Shown: positions 1-10,508 of the stretch, piece by piece
How the letters are laid out: every line of letters starts with the position of its first letter
Position numbering within the stretch: position 1 is the first letter of the stretch
Assembly (NCBI GenBank): GCA_037893245.1
Contig: JBAIAA010000806.1
Span: 310,001 to 374,000, forward strand
From: Crossaster papposus
Taxonomy: Eukaryota; Echinodermata; Asteroidea; Velatida; Solasteridae
Direction of reading: 5' to 3'
Length of the DNA stretch: 64,000 nt
Made by a program: the position numbers and the translations under genes
Notes under the pieces: generated by a model
Told to the model about the DNA's origin: nothing
What the model saw: the letters and a program-made list of their open reading frames with translations, nothing else
Database searches by the model: none

Positions 1-144
1 GGTCAAATTGCTAATGTTGCCATTCCTGGAGGCCCCCCTCTATCTCCTAACACCCAGCCCCTTCCCGGGGCATGCTTTCCTTCATGCCCTTATTTGTGGG
101 CGGGGATTGTGTGCACAAACCTATGGCGAATTTGAAACGCGTGT

Positions 145-156
145 GTTAACGTTAAC
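145..156. repeat. 12-bp palindrome GTTAACGTTAAC (example copy)
   Basis: A perfect self-complementary dodecamer, two overlapping GTTAAC hexamers around ACGT, found in one class of monomers. Other classes read GTTAACGTTAAAAT, GTTAACGTTACAAT or GTTAACGTTAAATT and so keep only the left GTTAAC and the inner AACGTT. The base changes just after GTTAACGTTA are among the commonest class-defining differences between monomers. The MITE at 24429 inserted inside this element. Confidence 0.9.
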
Positions 157-186
157 ATTTTCAGAAGATCGAAATAAAATACTAAC

Positions 187-277
187 AAAGCATGCCCCGG
201 GTCAAATTGCTAATTTTGCCATTCCTGGAGGCCCCCCTCTATCTCCTAACACCCAGCCCCTTCCCGGGGCATGCTTT
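187..277. repeat. Intramonomer 15-bp inverted repeat (example copy)
   Basis: AAAGCATGCCCCGGG at 187-201 is the exact reverse complement of CCCGGGGCATGCTTT at 263-277, leaving a 61-bp loop. Because the monomers are tandem, each arm also faces its partner on the other side across a 108-bp spacer, so the array alternates 61-bp and 108-bp loops throughout. Most monomers keep both arms. Recurrent variants hit the CCGG core or neighbouring bases (CCCAGGG, CCCTGGT, CCCGGAGC, CCCGCGGC, GGGAAATGC). The arms could form hairpins or cruciforms, or be a palindromic binding site; the sequence does not decide which. Confidence 0.9.
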
Positions 278-398
278 CCTTCATGCCCTTATTTGTGGGC
301 GGGGATTGTGTGCACAAACCTATGGCGAATTTGAAACGCGTGTGTTAACGTTAACATTTTCAGAAAATCGAAATAAAATACTAACAAAGCATGCCCCT
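200..398 (+). repeat. Representative satellite monomer (199 bp)
   Basis: A near-consensus monomer, phased to start at GGTCAAATTG. In order it holds: an AT-rich start (positions 1-20), TTCCTGGAGG followed by a C6 tract (34-39), CTCCTAACACCCAG, the first inverted arm (64-78), a GGGCGGGG box (about 98-105), the 8-bp palindrome TGTGCACA, CTATGGCGAATTTG, ACGCGT, the 12-bp palindrome GTTAACGTTAAC (145-156), TTTTCAG, AAATAAAATAC and the second inverted arm (187 into the next monomer). Hand count of the consensus gives 54 C, 40 G and 105 A/T (47% GC) with 8 CpG. The unit is GC-rich in its first 110 bp and AT-rich in positions 150-190. This particular copy has CCCCTGG instead of CCCCGGG at its end. 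Confidence 0.95.
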
Positions 399-3300
399 GG
401 TCAAATTGCTAATTTTGCCATTCCTGGAGGCCCCCCTCTATCTCCTAACACCCAGCCCCTTCCCGGGGCATGCTTTCCTTCATGCCCTTATTTGTGGGCG
501 GGGATTGTGTGCACAAACCTATGGCGAATTTGAAACGCGTGTGTTAACGTTACATTTTTCAGAAAATCGAAATAAAATACTAACAAAGCATGCCCAGGGT
601 CAAATTGCTAATTTTGCCATTCTTGGAGGCCCCCCTCTATCTCCTAACACCCAGCCTTTTGCCGGAGCATGCTTTCCTTCATGCCCTTATTTGTGGGCGG
701 GGATTGTGTGCACAAACCTATGGCGAATTTGAAACGCGAGTGTTAACGTTAAAATTTTCAGAAAATCGAAATAAAATACTAACAAAGCATGCCCCGGGTC
801 AAATTGCTAATGTTGCCATTCCTGGAGGCCCCCCTCTATCTCCTAACACCCAGCTCCTTCCCGGGGCATGCTTTTCTTCATGCCCTTATTTGTGGGCGGG
901 GATTGTGTGCACAAACCTATGGCGAATTTGAAACGCGTGTGTTAACGTTAAAATGTTCAGAAAATCGAAATAAAATACTAACAAAGCATGCCCCGGGTTA
1001 AATTGCTAATTTTGCCATTCCTCGAGGCCCCCCTCTATCTCCTAACACCCAGCCCCTTCCCGGGGCATGCTTTCCTTCATGCCCTTATTTGTGGGCGGGG
1101 ATTGTGTGCACAAACCTATGGCGAATTTGAAACGCGTGTGTTAACGTTAACATTTTCAGAAAATCGAAATAAAATACTAACAAAGCATGCCCCGGGTCAA
1201 ATTGCTAATTTTGCCATTCCTGGAGGCCCCCCTCTATCTCCTAACACCCAGCCCCTTCCCGGAGCATGCTTTCCTTCATGCCCTTATTTGTGGGCGGGGA
1301 TTGTGTGCACAAACCTATGGCGAATTTGAAACGCGTGTGTTAACGTTAAAATTTTCAGAAAATTGAAATAAAATACTAACAAAGCATGCTCAGGGTCAAA
1401 TTGCTAATTTTGCCATTCCTGGAGGCCCCCTCTATCTCCTAACACCCAGCCCCTTCCCGCGGCATGCTTTCCTTCATGCCCTTATTTGTGGGCGGGGATT
1501 GTGTGCACAAACCTATGGCGAATTTGAAACGCGTGTGTTAACGTTAAAATTTTCAGAAAATTGAAATAAAATACTAACAAAGCATGCTCCGGGTCAAATT
1601 GCTAATTTTGCCATTCCTGGAGGCCCCCCACTATCTCCTAACACCCAGCCCCTTCCCGGGGCATGCTTTCCTTCATTCCCTTATTTGTGGGAGGGGATTG
1701 TGTGCACAAACCTATGGCGAATTTGAAACGCGTGTGTTAACGTTAAAATGTTCAGAAAATCGAAATAAAATACTAACAAAGCATGCCCCGGGTCAAATTG
1801 CTAATTTTGCCATTCCTGGAGGCCCCCCTCTATCTCCTAACACCCAGCCCCTTCCCGGGGCATGCTTTCCTTCGTGCCCTTATTTGTGGGCGGGGATTGT
1901 GTGCACAAACCTATGGCGAATTTGAAACGCGTGTGTTAACGTTAACATTTTCAGAAAATCGAAATAAAATACTAACAAAGCATGCCCCTGGTCAAATTGC
2001 TAATTTTGCCATTCCTGGAGGCCCCCCTCTATCTCCTAACACCCAGCCCCTTCCCGGGGCATGCTTTCCTTCATGCCCTTATTTGTGGGCGGGGATTGTG
2101 TGCACAAACCTATAGCGAATTTGAAACGCGTGTGTTAACGTTAAAATTTTCAGAAAATCGAAATAAAATACTAACAAAGCATGCCCAGGGTCAAATTGCT
2201 AATTTTGCCATTCCTGGAGGCCCCCCTCTATCTCCTAACACCCAGCCCCTTCCCGGAGCATGCTTTCCTTCATGCCCTTATTTGTGGGCGGGGATTGTGT
2301 GCACAAACCTATGGCGAATTTAAAACGCGTGTGTTAACGTTAAAATTTTCAAAAAATTGAAATAAAATACTAACAAAGCATGCTCCGGGTCAAATTGCTA
2401 ATTTTGCCATTCCTGGAGGCCCCCTCTATCTCCTAACACCCAGCCCCTTCCCGCGGCATGCTTTCCTTCATGCCCTTATTTGCGGTCGGGGATTGTGTGC
2501 ACAAACCTATGGCGAATTTGAAACGCGTGTGTTAACGTTACAATTTTCAGAAAATCGAAATAAAATACTAACAAAGCATGCCCCGGGTCAAATTGCTAAT
2601 GTTGCCATTCCTGGAGGCCCCCCTCTATCTCCTAACACCCAGCCCCTTCCCGGGGCATGCTTTCCTTCATGCCCTTATTTGTGGGCGGGGATTGTGTGCA
2701 CAAACCTATGGCGAATTTGAAACGCGTGTGTTAACGTTAACATTTTCAGAAGATCGAAATAAAATACTAACAAAGCATGCCCCGGGTCAAATTGCTAATT
2801 TTGCCATTCCTGGAGGCCCCCCTCTATCTCCTAACACCCAGCCCCTTCCCGGGGCATGCTTTCCTTCATGCCCTTATTTGTGGGCGGGGATTGTGTGCAC
2901 AAACCTATGGCGAATTTGAAACGCGTGTGTTAACGTTAACATTTTCAGAAAATCGAAATAAAATACTAACAAAGCATGCCCCTGGTCAAATTGCTAATTT
3001 TGCCATTCCTGGAGGCCCCCCTCTATCTCCTAACACCCAGCCCCTTCCCGGGGCATGCTTTCCTTCATGCCCTTATTTGTGGGCGGGGATTGTGTGCACA
3101 AACCTATGGCGAATTTGAAACGCGTGTGTTAACGTTACATTTTTCAGAAAATCGAAATAAAATACTAACAAAGCATGCCCAGGGTCAAATTGCTAATTTT
3201 ACCATTCTTGGAGGCCCCCCTCTATCTCCTAACACCCAGCCTTTTGCCGGAGCATGCTTTCCTTCATGCCCTTATTTGTGGGCGGGGATTGTGTGCACAA

Positions 3301-4589
3301 ACCTATGGCGAATTTGAAACGCGAGTGTTAACGTTAAAATTTTCAGAAAATCGAAATAAAATACTAACAAAGCATGCCCCGGGTCAAATTGCTAATGTTG
3401 CCATTCCTGGAGGCCCCCCTCTATCTCCTAACACCCAGCTCCTTCCCGGGGCATGCTTTTCTTCATGCCCTTATTTGTGGGCGGGGATTGTGTGCACAAA
3501 CCTATGGCGAATTTGAAACGCGTGTGTTAACGTTAAAATGTTCAGAAAATCGAAATAAAATACTAACAAAGCATGCCCCGGGTTAAATTGCTAATTTTGC
3601 CATTCCTGGAGGCCCCCCTCTATCTCCTAACACCCAGCCCCTTCCCGGGGCATGCTTTCCTTCATGCCCTTATTTGTGGGCGGGGATTGTGTGCACAAAC
3701 CTATGGCGAATTTGAAACGCGTGTGTTAACGTTAACATTTTCAGAAAATCGAAATAAAATACTAACAAAGCATGCCCCGGGTCAAATTGCTAATTTTGCC
3801 ATTCCTGGAGGCCCCCCTCTATCTCCTAACACCCAGCCCCTTCCCGGAGCATGCTTTCCTTCATGCCCTTATTTGTGGGCGGGGATTGTGTGCACAAACC
3901 TATGGCGAATTTGAAACGCGTGTGTTAACGTTAACATTTTCAGAAAATTGAAATAAAATACTAACAAAGCATGCTCAGGGTCAAATTGCTAATTTTGCCA
4001 TTCCTGGAGGCCCCCTCTATCTCCTAACACCCAGCCCCTTCCCGCGGCATGCTTTCCTTCATGCCCTTATTTGTGGGCGGGGATTGTGTGCACAAACCTA
4101 TGGCGAATTTGAAACGCGTGTGTTAACGTTACAATTTTCAGAAAATCGAAATAAAATACTAACAAAGCATGCCCCGGGTCAAATTGCTAATTTTGCCATT
4201 CCTGGAGGCCCCCCTCTATCTCCTAACACACAGCCCCTTCCCGGGGCATGCTTTCCTTCATGCCCTTATTTGTGGGCGGGGATTGTGTGCACAAACCTAT
4301 GGCGAATTTGAAACGCGTGTGTTAACGTTAACATTTTCAGAAAATCGAAATAAAATACTAACAAAGCATGCCCCGGGTCAAATTGCTAATTTTGCATTTC
4401 CTGGAGGCCCCCCTCTATCTCCTAACACCCAGCCCCTTCCCAGGGCATGCTTTCCTTCATGCCCTTATTTGTGGGCGGAAATTGTGTGCACAAACCTATG
4501 GCGAATTTGAAACGCGTGTGTTAACGTTACAATTTTCAGAAAATCGAAATAAAATACTAACAAAGCATGCCCCGGGTCAAATTGCTAAT

Positions 4590-6977
4590 GTTGCCATTCC
4601 TGGAGGCCCCCCTCTATCTCCTAACACCCAGCCCCTTCCCGGGGCATGCTTTCCTTCATGCCCTTATTTGTGGGCGGGGATTGTGTGCACAAACCTATGG
4701 CGAATTTGAAACGCGTGTGTTAACGTTAACATTTTCAGAAGATCGAAATAAAATACTAACAAAGCATGCCCCGGGTCAAATTGCTAATTTTGCCATTCCT
4801 GGAGGCCCCCCTCTATCTCCTAACACCCAGCCCCTTCCCGGGGCATGCTTTCCTTCATGCCCTTATTTGTGGGCGGGGATTGTGTGCACAAACCTATGGC
4901 GAATTTGAAACGCGTGTGTTAACGTTAACATTTTCAGAAAATCGAAATAAAATACTAACAAAGCATGCCCCTGGTCAAATTGCTAATTTTGCCATTCCTG
5001 GAGGCCCCCCTCTATCTCCTAACACCCAGTCCCTTCCCGGGGCATGCTTTCCTTCATGCCCTTATTTGTGGGCGGGGATTGTGTGCACAAACCTATGGCG
5101 AATTTGAAACGCGTGTGTTAACGTTAAATTTTTCAGAAAATCGAAATAAAATACTAACAAAGCATGCCCAGGGTCAAATTGCTAATTTTGCCATTCCTGG
5201 AGGCCCCCCTCTATCTCCTAACACCCAGCCTTTTCCCGGAGCATGCTTTCCTTCATGCCCTTATTTGTGGGCGGGGATTGTGTGCACAAACCTATGGCGA
5301 ATTTGAAACGCGAGTGTTAACGTTAAAATTTTCAGAAAATCGAAATAAAATACTAACAAAGCATGCCCCGGGTCAAATTGCTAATGTTGCCATTCCTGGA
5401 GGCCCCCCTCTATCTCCTAACACCCAGCCCCTTCCCGGGGCATGCTTTTCTTCATGCCCTTATTTGTGGGCGGGGATTGTGTGCACAAACCTATGGCGAA
5501 TTTGAAACGCGTGTGTTAACGTTAAAATGTTCAGAAAATCGAAATAAAATACTAACAAAGCATGCCCCGGGTTAAATTGCTAATTTTGCCATTCCTGGAG
5601 GCCCCCCTCTATCTCCTAACACCCAGCCCCTTCCCGGGGCATGCTTTCCTTCATGCCCTTATTTGTGGGTGGGGATTGTGTGCACAAACCTATGGCGAAT
5701 TTGAAACGCGTGTGTTAACGTTAACATTTTCAGAAAATCGAAATAAAATACTAACAAAGCATGCCCCGGGTCAAATTGCTAATTTTGCCATTCCTGGAGG
5801 CCCCCCTCTATCTCCTAACACCCAGCCCCTTCCCGGGGCATGCTTTCCTTCATGCCCTTATTTGTGGGCGGGGATTGTGTGCACAAACCTATGGCGAATT
5901 TGAAACGCGTGTGTTAACGTTAACATTTTCAGAAGATCGAAATAAAATACTAACAAAGCATGCCCCGGGTCAAATTGCTAATTTTGCCATTCCTGGAGGC
6001 CCCCCTCTATCTCCTAACACCCAGCCCCTTCCCGGGGCATGCTTTCCTTCATGCCCTTATTTGTGGGCGGGGATTGTGTGCACAAACCTATGGCGAATTT
6101 GAAACGCGTGTGTTAACGTTAACATTTTCAGAAAATCGAAATAAAATACTAACAAAGCATGCCCCTGGTCAAATTGCTAATTTTGCCATTCCTGGAGGCC
6201 CCCCTCTATCTCCTAACACCCAGCCCCTTCCCGGGGCATGCTTTCCTTCATGCCCTTATTTGTGGGCGGGGATTGTGTGCACAAACCTATGGCGAATTTG
6301 AAACGCGTGTGTTAACGTTAAATTTTTCAGAAAATCGAAATAAAATACTAACAAAGCATGCCCAGGGTCAAATTGCTAATTTTGCCATTCCTGGAGGCCC
6401 CCCTCTATCTCCTAACACCCAGCCTTTTCCCGGAGCATGCTTTCCTTCATGCCCTTATTTGTGGGCGGGGATTGTGTGCACAAACCTATGGCGAATTTGA
6501 AACGCGAGTGTTAACGTTAAAATTTTCAGAAAATCGAAATAAAATACTAACAAAGCATGCCCCGGGTCAAATTGCTAATGTTGCCATTCCTGGAGGCCCC
6601 CCTCTATCTCCTAACACCCAGCCCCTTCCCGGGGCATGCTTTTCTTCATGCCCTTATTTGTGGGCGGGGATTGTGTGCACAAACCTATGGCGAATTTGAA
6701 ACGCGTGTGTTAACGTTAAAATGTTCAGAAAATCGAAATAAAATACTAACAAAGCATGCCCCGGGTTAAATTGCTAATTTTGCCATTCCTGGAGGCCCCC
6801 CTCTATCTCCTAACACCCAGCCCCTTCCCGGGGCATGCTTTCCTTCATGCCCTTATTTGTGGGCGGGGATTGTGTGCACAAACCTATGGCGAATTTGAAA
6901 CGCGTGTGTTAACGTTAACATTTTCAGAAAATCGAAATAAAATACTAACAAAGCATGCCCCGGGTCAAATTGCTAAT
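4590..6977 (+). repeat. 6-monomer tandem duplication (1194 bp x 2)
   Basis: Monomers starting at 4766, 4965, 5164, 5363 and 5562 match those starting at 5960, 6159, 6358, 6557 and 6756, spacing exactly 1194 bp (6 x 199). Diagnostic shared variants are GTTAAATTTTTC (about 5122/6316), GCCTTTTCCCGGAGC (about 5230/6424), GCGAGTG (5311/6505) and GGTTAAATT (about 5570/6764). The copies differ at CCCAGTCCC (5030) versus CCCAGCCCC (6224) and GTGGGTGGGG (5670) versus GTGGGCGGGG (6864). Confidence 0.8.
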
Positions 6978-9900
6978 TTTGCCATTCCTGGAGGCCCCCC
7001 TCTATCTCCTAACACCCAGCCCCTTCCCGGGAAATGCTTTCCTTCATGCCCTTATTTGTGGACGGGGATTGTGTGCACAAACCTATGGCGAATTTGAAAC
7101 GCGTGTGTTAACGTTACAATTTTCAGAAAATCGAAATAAAATACTAACAAAGCATGCCCCGGGTCAAATTGCTAATTTTGCCATTCCTGGAGGCCCCCCT
7201 CTATCTCCTAACACCCAGCCCCTTCCCGGGGCATGCTTTCCTTCATGCCCTTATTTGTGGGCGGGGATTGTGTGCACAAACCTATGGCGAATTTGAAACG
7301 CGTGTGTTAACGTTAACATTTTCAGAAAATCAAAATAAAATACTAACAAAGCATGCCCCGGGTCAAATTGCTAATTTTGCCATTCCTGGAGGCCCCCCTC
7401 TATCTCCTAACACCCAGCCCCTTCCCGGGGCATGCTTTCCTTCATTCCCTTATTTGTGGGCGGGGATTGTGTGCACAAACCTATGGCGAATTTGAAACGC
7501 GTGTGTTAACGTTAAAATGTTCAGAAAATCGAAATAAAATACTAACAAAGCATGCCCCGGGTCAAATTGCTAATTTTGCCATTCCTGGAGGCCCCCCTCT
7601 ATCTCCTAACACCCAGCCCCTTCCCGGGGCATGCTTTCCTTCATGCCCTTATTTGTGGGCGGGGATTGTGTGCACAAACCTATGGCGAATTTGAAACGCG
7701 TGTGTTAACGTTACAATTTTCAGAAAATCGAAATAAAATACTAACAAAGCATGCCCCGGGTCAAATTGCTAATTTTGCCATTCCTGGAGGCCCCCCTCTA
7801 TCTCCTAACACCCAGCCCCTTCCCGGGGCATGCTTTCCTTCATGCCCTTATTTGTGGGCGGGGATTGTGTGCACAAACCTATGGCGAATTTGAAACGCGT
7901 GTGTTAACGTTAACATTTTCAGAAAATCGAAATAAAATACTAACAAAGCATGCCCCGGGTCAAATTGCTAATGTTGCCATTCCTGGAGGCCCCCCTCTAT
8001 CTCCTAACACCCAGCCCCTTCCCGGGGCATGCTTTTCTTCATGCCCTTATTTGTGGGCGGGGATTGTGTGCACAAACCTATGGCGAATTTGAAACGCGTG
8101 TGTTAACGTTAAAATGTTCAGAAAATCGAAATAAAATACTAACAAAGCATGCCCCGGGTTAAATTGCTAATTTTGCCATTCCTGGAGGCCCCCCTCTATC
8201 TCCTAACACCCAGCCCCTTCCCGGGGCATGCTTTCCTTCATGCCCTTATTTGTGGGTGGGGATTGTGTGCACAAACCTATGGCGAATTTGAAACGCGTGT
8301 GTTAACGTTAACATTTTCAGAAAATCGAAATAAAATACTAACAAAGCATGCCCCGGGTCAAATTGCTAATTTTGCCATTCCTGGAGGCCCCCCTCTATCT
8401 CCTAACACCCAGCCCCTTCCCGGGGCATGCTTTCCTTCATGCCCTTATTTGTGGGCGGGGATTGTGTGCACAAACCTATGGCGAATTTGAAACGCGTGTG
8501 TTAACGTTAACATTTTCAGAAGATCGAAATAAAATACTAACAAAGCATGCCCCGGGTCAAATTGCTAATTTTGCCATTCCTGGAGGCCCCCCTCTATCTC
8601 CTAACACCCAGCCCCTTCCCGGGGCATGCTTTCCTTCATGCCCTTATTTGTGGGCGGGGATTGTGTGCACAAACCTATGGCGAATTTGAAACGCGTGTGT
8701 TAACGTTAACATTTTCAGAAAATCGAAATAAAATACTAACAAAGCATGCCCCTGGTCAAATTGCTAATTTTGCCATTCCTGGAGGCCCCCCTCTATCTCC
8801 TAACACCCAGCCCCTTCCCGGGGCATGCTTTCCTTCATGCCCTTATTTGTGGGCGGGGATTGTGTGCACAAACCTATGGCGAATTTGAAACGCGTGTGTT
8901 AACGTTAAATTTTTCAGAAAATCGAAATAAAATACTAACAAAGCATGCCCAGGGTCAAATTGCTAATTTTGCCATTCCTGGAGGCCCCCCTCTATCTCCT
9001 AACACCCAGCCTTTTCCCGGAGCATGCTTTCCTTCATGCCCTTATTTGTGGGCGGGGATTGTGTGCACAAACCTATGGCGAATTTGAAACGCGAGTGTTA
9101 ACGTTAAAATTTTCAGAAAATCGAAATAAAATACTAACAAAGCATGCCCCGGGTCAAATTGCTAATGTTGCCATTCCTGGAGGCCCCCCTCTATCTCCTA
9201 ACACCCAGCCCCTTCCCGGGGCATGCTTTTCTTCATGCCCTTATTTGTGGGCGGGGATTGTGTGCACAAACCTATGGCGAATTTGAAACGCGTGTGTTAA
9301 CGTTAAAATGTTCAGAAAATCGAAATAAAATACTAACAAAGCATGCCCCGGGTTAAATTGCTAATTTTGCCATTCCTGGAGGCCCCCCTCTATCTCCTAA
9401 CACCCAGCCCCTTCCCGGGGCATGCTTTCCTTCATGCCCTTATTTGTGGGCGGGGATTGTGTGCACAAACCTATGGCGAATTTGAAACGCGTGTGTTAAC
9501 GTTAACATTTTCAGAAAATCGAAATAAAATACTAACAAAGCATGCCCCGGGTCAAATTGCTAATTTTGCCATTCCTGGAGGCCCCCCTCTATCTCCTAAC
9601 ACCCAGCCCCTTCCCGGGAAATGCTTTCCTTCATGCCCTTATTTGTGGACGGGGATTGTGTGCACAAACCTATGGCGAATTTGAAACGCGTGTGTTAACG
9701 TTACAATTTTCAGAAAATCGAAATAAAATACTAACAAAGCATGCCCCGGGTCAAATTGCTAATTTTGCCATTCCTGGAGGCCCCCCTCTATCTCCTAACA
9801 CCCAGCCCCTTCCCGGGGCATGCTTTCCTTCATGCCCTTATTTGTGGGCGGGGATTGTGTGCACAAACCTATGGCGAATTTGAAACGCGTGTGTTAACGT

Positions 9901-10508
9901 TAACATTTTCAGAAAATCAAAATAAAATACTAACAAAGCATGCCCCGGGTCAAATTGCTAATTTTGCCATTCCTGGAGGCCCCCCTCTATCTCCTAACAC
10001 CCAGCCCCTTCCCGGGGCATGCTTTCCTTCATTCCCTTATTTGTGGGCGGGGATTGTGTGCACAAACCTATGGCGAATTTGAAACGCGTGTGTTAACGTT
10101 AAAATGTTCAGAAAATCGAAATAAAATACTAACAAAGCATGCCCCGGGTCAAATTGCTAATTTTGCCATTCCTGGAGGCCCCCCTCTATCTCCTAACACC
10201 CAGCCCCTTCCCGGGGCATGCTTTCCTTCATGCCCTTATTTGTGGGCGGGGATTGTGTGCACAAACCTATGGCGAATTTGAAACGCGTGTGTTAACGTTA
10301 CAATTTTCAGAAAATCGAAATAAAATACTAACAAAGCATGCCCCGGGTCAAATTGCTAATTTTGCCATTCCTGGAGGCCCCCCTCTATCTCCTAACACCC
10401 AGCCCCTTCCCGGGGCATGCTTTCCTTCATGCCCTTATTTGTGGGCGGGGATTGTGTGCACAAACCTATGGCGAATTTGAAACGCGTGTGTTAACGTTAA
10501 CATTTTCA
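5335..10508 (+). repeat. 13-monomer tandem duplication (2587 bp x 2)
   Basis: The block from about 5335 to 7921 is followed directly by its copy from 7922 to about 10508, spacing exactly 2587 bp (13 x 199). Linked variants repeat in order: GTGGGTGGGG at 5670/8257, AGAAGATCG at 5932/8519, GTTAAATTTTTC at 6316/8903, CCCGGGAAATGC at 7027/9614, GTGGACGGGG at 7060/9647, AATCAAAATAAA at 7328/9915, TTCATTCCC at 7441/10028. The 6-mer duplication of 4.6-7.0 kb lies partly inside the first copy, so this exchange came after that one. Copies diverge near 10535, where CCCGGGG replaces CCCCGGG. Confidence 0.85.

Larger units (their letters stand above)
1..4120 (+). repeat. 13-monomer higher-order repeat (2585 bp), one full and one partial copy
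   Basis: The variant pattern of 1-1535 returns at 2586-4120, spacing 2585 bp (13 x 199 minus two single C deletions in C tracts at about 1426 and 2420). Shared rare variants include CCCCTGG at 396/2981, GCCTTTTGCCGGAGC at 653/3238, GCGAGTG at 737/3322 and CAGCTCC at 852/3437. I saw only single differences: 616 G versus 3201 A, 1023 C versus 3608 G, 1350 A versus 3935 C. Similarity breaks near 4120, where the following monomers resemble 2.5 kb instead, so the second copy is truncated by a later exchange. Confidence 0.85.

Noticed and set aside
114..136. CENP-B-box-like sequence on the minus strand (TTCGCCATAGGTTTG)
   Set aside because: Only 6 of the 9 core positions of TTCGnnnnAnnCGGG match; the CGGG end is TTTG. 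Too weak to call a binding site without ChIP evidence.
64..201. Arms CCCGGGGCATGCTTT / AAAGCATGCCCCGGG as ends of an active transposon
   Set aside because: No target duplication is visible outside the arms and every copy is embedded in the tandem array; kept only as a hypothesis about satellite origin.
192..533. Overlapping ORFs of 113 codons beginning at ATGCCCCGGGTC, repeated about every 199 bp on the + strand
   Set aside because: The ORF spans 1.7 monomers, and because 199 = 3 x 66 + 1 the frame shifts by one each monomer, so the same DNA is read in two frames by neighbouring ORFs. Stops and frameshifts arise freely (e.g. ATCG to ATTG gives TGA) and no codon bias or domain is visible. It is a by-product of the repeat, not a gene.
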